DNA from: Pogostemon cablin
Taxonomy: Eukaryota; Streptophyta; Magnoliopsida; Lamiales; Lamiaceae
Reading direction: 5' to 3'
NCBI GenBank assembly: GCA_023678885.1
Contig: CM042987.1
Coordinates: 27,800,927 to 27,864,926 of the forward strand
DNA length: 64,000 bases
The position numbers and the translations under genes are program-made. The notes under the pieces were generated by a model that worked only from the letters and a program-made list of their open reading frames with translations, searched no databases and was not told the origin of the DNA. Numbering within the stretch: position 1 is the first letter of the stretch; each line of letters begins with the position of its first letter. Shown here in pieces: positions 59,030 to 64,000 of the stretch.

Positions 59030-59204
59030 TATTACATTGGGGTATATTTAAAAATCTAATTGGGGTGTATTTAGAAATTTAATTATAATTAATTTTATTT
59101 TATTATTTATAAAAGAGTATTTACGTCTTCTCACATAATTATTTTTTAAATATATAAATTAATGGGGTTTGTTTAGTAGATTCGGGGGTGCAAATAGCCG
59201 CCCC
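59030..59204. mobile_element. Right end of a Mutator-like element related to 18126-20273
   Basis: GGGGTGTATTTAGAAATTTA, AAGAGTATTTACGTCTTCTC and TTTAGTAGATTCGGGGGTGC followed by AAATAGCCGCCCC match the right arm of the first Mutator-like element and preserve the terminus that is interrupted there. The left end was not found, so the extent is unknown. Confidence 0.8.
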
Positions 59205-60009
59205 TGAATTAATATTTTCAAGAGTTTCACAAAATATCGACGAATAATTTTTGAAATATATAAATTTACTAATACAGAGTCTAAAATCATAAAATTATAT
59301 AAAAATTATCTAAAATAATTTTATTATAATTATATAAAGGTGTCCTATGAAATATTAAAATGTTATTTTATTGCTAATATTTTTTTATTTTTATTTTTAA
59401 AAATATATCATATATGTGAAGTTTAATGAAGTAATTATATTTTGGGTTAATTGAAAAAGGAAAAAAAATTAACCTTATTATAAATTAATTACAACTTTTG
59501 AAAAATTGCAAAAAAAATCACAACCTTTAAGTTGTTTGGGAATCTATGCACTTTGTGACTAAAAGTTGGATTTCTTTTTTGAAATTCAACTTTGAAAAAA
59601 AAAAACCACCACATTTAAGTTGTTTGGAATCTATGCACCCAATTTGTGACTAAAAGTTGGATATTTTTTTTTTTGAAAAATTGGGTGCGTTTTGCAATAA
59701 TACTTAAAAGTGATATTTTTTTTTTTGCAATTTCTCAAAGGTTGAAATTAATTTACAATATGAGTATAGTTCGTGGTTTTTTTTTCAATTAATCCTTATA
59801 TTTTTATGATTTTTAGGAGCTGAATTAATAATTTTGCATTATTTCCGCCCATAATCGATAGAAAGAATAATTGAAACACAAATTATTAGTTTACCCATAA
59901 TTTAGTATGAATTATTTAGCTTTTATGTACAAAAATATTCCCATACTAATTTTAATAAAAAATAATTCCCTTATAATAAAAAATAATTGCGCAGTAAACT
60001 AATTTATTA
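59205..60009. other. Gene-free AT-rich region
   Basis: A direct repeat of about 100 bp containing TTTAAGTTGTTTGG and GTGACTAAAAGTTGGAT occurs at about 59527-59580 and 59608-59665. No gene. Confidence 0.45.
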
Positions 60010-60272
60010 ATGATAAAATTTCTTGTGAGACGGGTCGACCCATCACTAAAGTATACTTATTGTTTAGATAAAATATGTTTAATGATTATTAAAGTATGTT
60101 TTCTAAAGTATGTTGAATTATGCATTAAAGTATGATTTTAACTTGTTATAATATAATTTATTATTAATATACTTTAACTACAAATAAGCATACCGTATCT
60201 ATATAATAAGCATACTTTAGTAATGGATTGATCTGTCTCACAAATAACTCGTCTAACAAGAGAGCATCTCTT
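60010..60272. mobile_element. Inverted-repeat MITE with CTTGTGAGACGG ends, copy B
   Basis: TTTCTTGTGAGACGGG on the left and CGTCTAACAAGAGAG on the right, with the inner CTAAAGTATA and CATACTTTAG pairing. Opposite orientation to copy A at 15023-15267. Confidence 0.75.
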
Positions 60273-60529
60273 TATTAATAATTAGAAATATAAATAAAAA
60301 GTGATAATATATTTAATAGAAGTTAATAATATTTTCAATGAAAAGTCATAATTAATTTTTAAAAAATAAAAAGATTTCACCATTTCACAGTCTCATATAT
60401 GTGTTACCTTATGACAACTTTTCAAAATTAGAGTGTATTATAAGATTGTTATATTAAGTTAGACAATTTCCTTAATAAGGTTTGAATCCTAATGTTAAAA
60501 TCAATCTAAAAAAAGTTATATGTGTCAAT

Positions 60530-61059
60530 GAGAATTTTGCACTTTTTGTTCTGTAAGACACATAACTTCTTTAAAATAGTTTCAATACTTTTATTTTTAG
60601 TCTCAAACGATTATTTTTTTTGCAAACTTGATTCCATAAAATTTTACCTTGCATATTTAGTTCCATACAACTTCATATTGATCCCAAATATTTAGATTCA
60701 TATTTTATTTTATTTATTTATTTACTTTTTTTTAAAGTTACCAAATTATCATTAAATTCAAAAAAGATATGCTGAAAAAAAAATAATAAATAGAATAAAA
60801 TAAAATATGAATATATAGTTACACTATTGGTTTTTTATTTCATTTATTTATTTACTTATTATTATTTTTATTTTTATTTGACAATTAAATCTTTGCAAAC
60901 TTGGTTCGATAAAATTTCAACCTTGCATATTTAGTCTTTTACAGATGTATTATTGATAAAAAAAATTTAGATTCATATTTTATTTTATTTATTTACTTAC
61001 TTTTTTATTTTCTTTATTTTTAATGTTACCAATTATTTTTATTGTTTTCAAAAAGACAT

Positions 61060-61104
<45 letters not shown>

Positions 61105-61439
61105 AATATGATATGAAGTTACACTATTGTTATAAGAATTTTGATTCATATTTTATTTTATTTATTTATTTACTCATTTATTATTTAATGTTAAATTTTT
61201 ATTATTTTTTAAAACATGTTAATAATAATAATAATAATAAGTATTAAATAAATAAATAAAATAAAATATGAATTTAATTTTTTGGAACCAATAGTGTAAT
61301 TGAATGGGACTAAATATGCTATATTGAAGTCTTATGGGACCAATTCTATTAAGAAATAATCGTTTGGAACTAAAAGTGAAAGTATAAAAATTATTTAAAG
61401 AGATTATGTGTCATACGGGACTAAAAGTGCAAAATTCTC
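60530..61439. mobile_element. Foldback element with arms of about 200 bp (910 bp)
   Basis: GAGAATTTTGCACTTTTTG on the left and AAAAGTGCAAAATTCTC on the right are outer bases of long inverted arms (shared CAAACGATTATTT, AAGACACATAA-like words). A 6-bp direct repeat GTCAAT flanks it (60524-60529, 61440-61445). The centre is TTTATTTATTTA and AAT low complexity, including (AAT)n at 61062-61097. No transposase; the superfamily is not settled by a 6-bp duplication. Confidence 0.75.
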
Positions 61440-61445
61440 GTCAAT

Positions 61446-61850
61446 TTAGTATAGTATTTTATTTTAATTATTTAATTATGATCCAATTTTTGTCCAAAAA
61501 TATCACGTGTGCACTTGTAACACTCCAAATGGGACGTAATTTAACCAATTAAATTAGTTAGGGACTAGATTGATTAAAATAATATTTTTAAACTAAAATA
61601 AAAGGGCATTTTAGTTAAGTACAAAAGTCGTTTTTATTAATAATAGTATTTTATTTATTTTTGGTTCCTTACCCTTTCTTTTTTTCCTAAATTGCAATTT
61701 TAGTCCAAACCATTAATTTTTTATTTTTATTTGGGTCACTTGCTAGGAGGTACATAAAATAATGCATAATTGTTGTAAACTACATTACTTAAAGTACTAT
61801 TACTCATAACTACACAATTATGATTGTGATACCATAAATACCCCTATGTA
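61446..61850. other. Gene-free region
   Basis: No ORF, RNA gene or element end recognised. Confidence 0.4.
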
Positions 61851-61950
61851 TTTGCACAATTTGTTTGCACAATTTGGTTTTGCACAATTTGATTTTGCAC
61901 AATTTGCTTTGCACAATTTTGTTTTTGCACATTTTGTTTGCACATTTTAA
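61851..61950 (+). repeat. TTTGCACAATTT minisatellite (seven units)
   Basis: Seven copies of TTTGCACA at 12-16 bp spacing, the last two varying to TTTGCACATTTT. Confidence 0.88.
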
Positions 61951-61965
61951 ATTCCGGCAGCAGGC

Positions 61966-62060
61966 GGCGGCGATAAACGCCCGGTCAACGTCGGTCCAAC
62001 CGGTCGGTCAACGCCGGTCAATGCCGGCCCGACGGCGGTCAACGGTTGGTCAACGCCGGT
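61966..62060. repeat. GC-rich GGTCAACGCCGGT minisatellite
   Basis: Five GGTCAA words lie within about 85 bp of very GC-rich sequence (CCGGTCAACG, GCCGGTCAATGCC, CGGTTGGTCAACGCC), abrupt against the AT-rich flanks. GGTCAA is the reverse of TTGACC, the WRKY W-box. The 101-codon ORF across both repeats looks like repeat read-through. Confidence 0.8.
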
Positions 62061-62665
62061 CCGGCGGGTGGTGGGTGAGGGGTAGGGTTGGTGGTTTAAA
62101 AGTATATGGTATTATAAGGTTATATTTGGTATTTTACTTTAATATTTTGTATGTGAGAGTAATTATTTAAATTCCTTATATCTCATAGTAATTTAAGTTA
62201 AAAGTGTTTATTTATTAGTGATTTTCCCTTTTTATTTTTATGAAAACAGTTAAATCCCAAAAAATTAAAAAAAGTACATGTATATTTTGAAATGAATTCA
62301 AAATCGAATTTAACTTTCCACAACAATTAAAAAAATTAATTAAAATAATTTGAATCCAAATTAAAAATAGAATAGCCAAGTAAATAAACTGTTAGTTGTG
62401 GATGAAAAACAGAGTCGAGTTTCCTCTCACACATCGCATGGGTCTGCATGGCCTTCAGCTCATCAGCTTCTGACACGTCACATGTCATCTGTAGACACGT
62501 GGCACCATTACAAAAAAAGATGAAACCTTATAATGTGCTGGCAAATATATTCAAGACAATAAAAAAGCAAAATTCTAAAATTCCAAGATAAGTCTCAAAT
62601 AAAACCTAGATCTTGCATATTCCAGTCTCATGGGCTGTAGAATGCAACATCAATGTCAAATGTTA
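62061..62665. other. Gene-free region
   Basis: Includes GACACGTCACATGTCATCTG and GACACGTGGCACC near 62473-62506, which contain ACGT cores (CACGTGG resembles a G-box). No gene follows within the window, so no role is assigned. Confidence 0.4.
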
Positions 62666-62966
62666 CGTTTGTTTTTGGATTTTAAATCCAGGTTTTGGTT
62701 TTTCAAAACCCACATCCAAATTTTAAAAACTTTCCCTATATCTACCTATTACATTCTCTCTTTTCAATTAATACACTTTCTATTTTTATCTCTCCTCTCT
62801 CATTTAACTTTTTAAATAAATTAATACATTGATTTGACATAAAGTTAAAACATACCATACTGATTTGACATAAAGTTAAAACATACCATACTCAAAACCT
62901 AAAACAAACATAGAACACACTATTCATAGTTTTCAAATCCCACATAATCCCAAACCAAACATCACC
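62666..62966. mobile_element. Tourist-like MITE, reverse orientation (301 bp)
   Basis: Inverse of the copies at 31115-31888: AATCCAGGTTTTGG ... CCCAAACCAAACATCACC, with TTA on both sides (62663-62665, 62967-62969). A 31-bp unit (GATTTGACATAAAGTTAAAA and following) is tandemly duplicated at about 62831-62892. Confidence 0.85.
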
Positions 62967-62969
62967 TTA

Positions 62970-63094
62970 CTTCTCTATCTACATAAACTATAAAAGGTAA
63001 AAAAGCCCAAGAATTTTTATACGACCAAAAATATAAGTAAAATGACTAAAAATGAATTGTGCACTTTAATATGGGACAAAAAGTGTAATTTTTC

Positions 63095-63131
<37 letters not shown>

Positions 63132-64000
63132 AAATAAAAATAGGAACAAAATCCTCAAAAAATATCTTCACAATTTTCTTTGGTTTATTATTAAACTGAA
63201 CTATGAGGTTTCGCTCGGAATCGGACAATCTTCCAATGACATCTACAAAAAATAAAAATCATAAACAGGGTGGGTTATCATAAAAAGTATTTATAAAAAA
63301 CTATCATGTATGAGATTAGAAGTATTATTTTGCAGAACATAGTATATGATAATTTTAGTACCTATTAACACATTAAGATCGTCTAATTTTCCAGATAGAA
63401 TATCATCTATGGACACTAGGTTATAAGGCATGTCTCTGGAAAGGATTTATCAAAAACTCATAGTCGTCATTAAGCTGATTTTGTGTTTCCATGACGTTGC
63501 TCTATATTGCAGTATTGGCATGTGTTTCGTGAAACCATAAACTTCGTAATTTCATACACACATCCCTCATTTAATTTAGCTTGGAATCTCCATCGGTTGT
63601 TTGGAGATACCGTGATTTGAATGCGGCTGCCCTAAAAAATATAATAAAAAATAAATAAATGTGATGTACCAGAATGATTAGAAATAAAAATATAATATAT
63701 TAAAAAAAATACTCCCACAAAACATTCTCAACTTTCAAATCTCAACATCATGGATCAGAATGATTTGAAAATAAAAAAAAATTGTCAACCTTCAATGGTC
63801 ACTCAATTTATAAGAATGCGCGCGAGTGCAGAATCTGACGGTGCATTGCAAAGCATAATCTAATCCTCTAATATTTAAAAAAAATAAAATATACCAAGTA
63901 TTTGATAATTAAGAGACTCAAACAACCTAATGCATCTGAGTTTGATGACCATGTTTGTTTTGTTAGTTGGTGGAGCATTAATCAATGTATACTATTATTT
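62970..64000. other. Gene-free region to window end
   Basis: Contains an (AAT)11-12 microsatellite at 63096-63130. Otherwise AT-rich with no recognisable gene; sequence continues past the window edge. Confidence 0.45.

Noticed and set aside
61865..62170. 101-codon ORF across the two minisatellites
   Set aside because: Its text is repeat read-through (HNLVLHNLILHNLL, then Arg/Ser-rich) with no promoter or domain; length follows from repeat period.
62473..62506. ACGT-core motifs as a promoter
   Set aside because: No gene lies downstream in the window, and similar GACACGT words occur in dispersed repeats at 17950, 45400 and 51030.

Overview
This window is plant nuclear DNA, most likely from a eudicot. 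It is very AT-rich and packed with plant-type transposons: Stowaway and Tourist MITEs, hAT, CACTA and Mutator elements, Ty1/copia elements primed by tRNA-iMet, and Athila/Tat-type LTRs with a tRNA-Asp primer site. The few host genes are plant families: a CYP85-clan P450, an LRR receptor-like protein, and an NB-LRR relic. The species cannot be named from sequence alone.

Layout. 1-5.6 kb: a decayed Ty1/copia element cut by the window edge. 5.6-18.1 kb: gene-free DNA full of Stowaway MITEs, with a small hAT element that was itself hit by a solo LTR. 18.1-20.3 kb: a Mutator-like element with a perfect 9-bp target duplication, carrying a host gene fragment that resembles a plant MLF-like protein. 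20.5-21.6 kb: a non-autonomous CACTA element. 21.8-23.6 kb: a second Mutator-like element carrying a GC-rich ubiquitin-like gene fragment. 24.1-24.6 kb: an NB-LRR relic. 24.7-25.9 kb: an hAT element made of reiterated TTCGGTAT words. 28.1-30.5 kb: a partial Athila-type element. 30.5-32.0 kb: a word-array element with four MITEs inside. 32.7-43.8 kb: an LRR receptor-like protein pseudogene split by an 8.1-kb copia element, which is itself split by a 1.9-kb solo LTR. 44.1-48.7 kb: the only apparently intact host gene, a four-exon cytochrome P450 (479 aa, CYP728-like) on the minus strand with transposons in two introns. 51.1-57.6 kb: a large non-autonomous Tat/Athila-type element without pol, with another solo LTR inside. 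57.6-57.8 kb: a fragment of an OSBP-related protein PH domain. 58.6-64 kb: further MITEs, a Mutator-like end, a 910-bp foldback element and a GC-rich minisatellite.

The genes do not form a pathway. The interest lies in the order of nested insertions, readable from target duplications. Three further points stand out: two or three Mutator-like elements carry host gene pieces, two copia copies share the same inactivating lesions, and several elements consist almost entirely of short self-complementary words. I found no convincing undescribed enzymatic or defence system. No RNA gene, CRISPR array or origin is supported.
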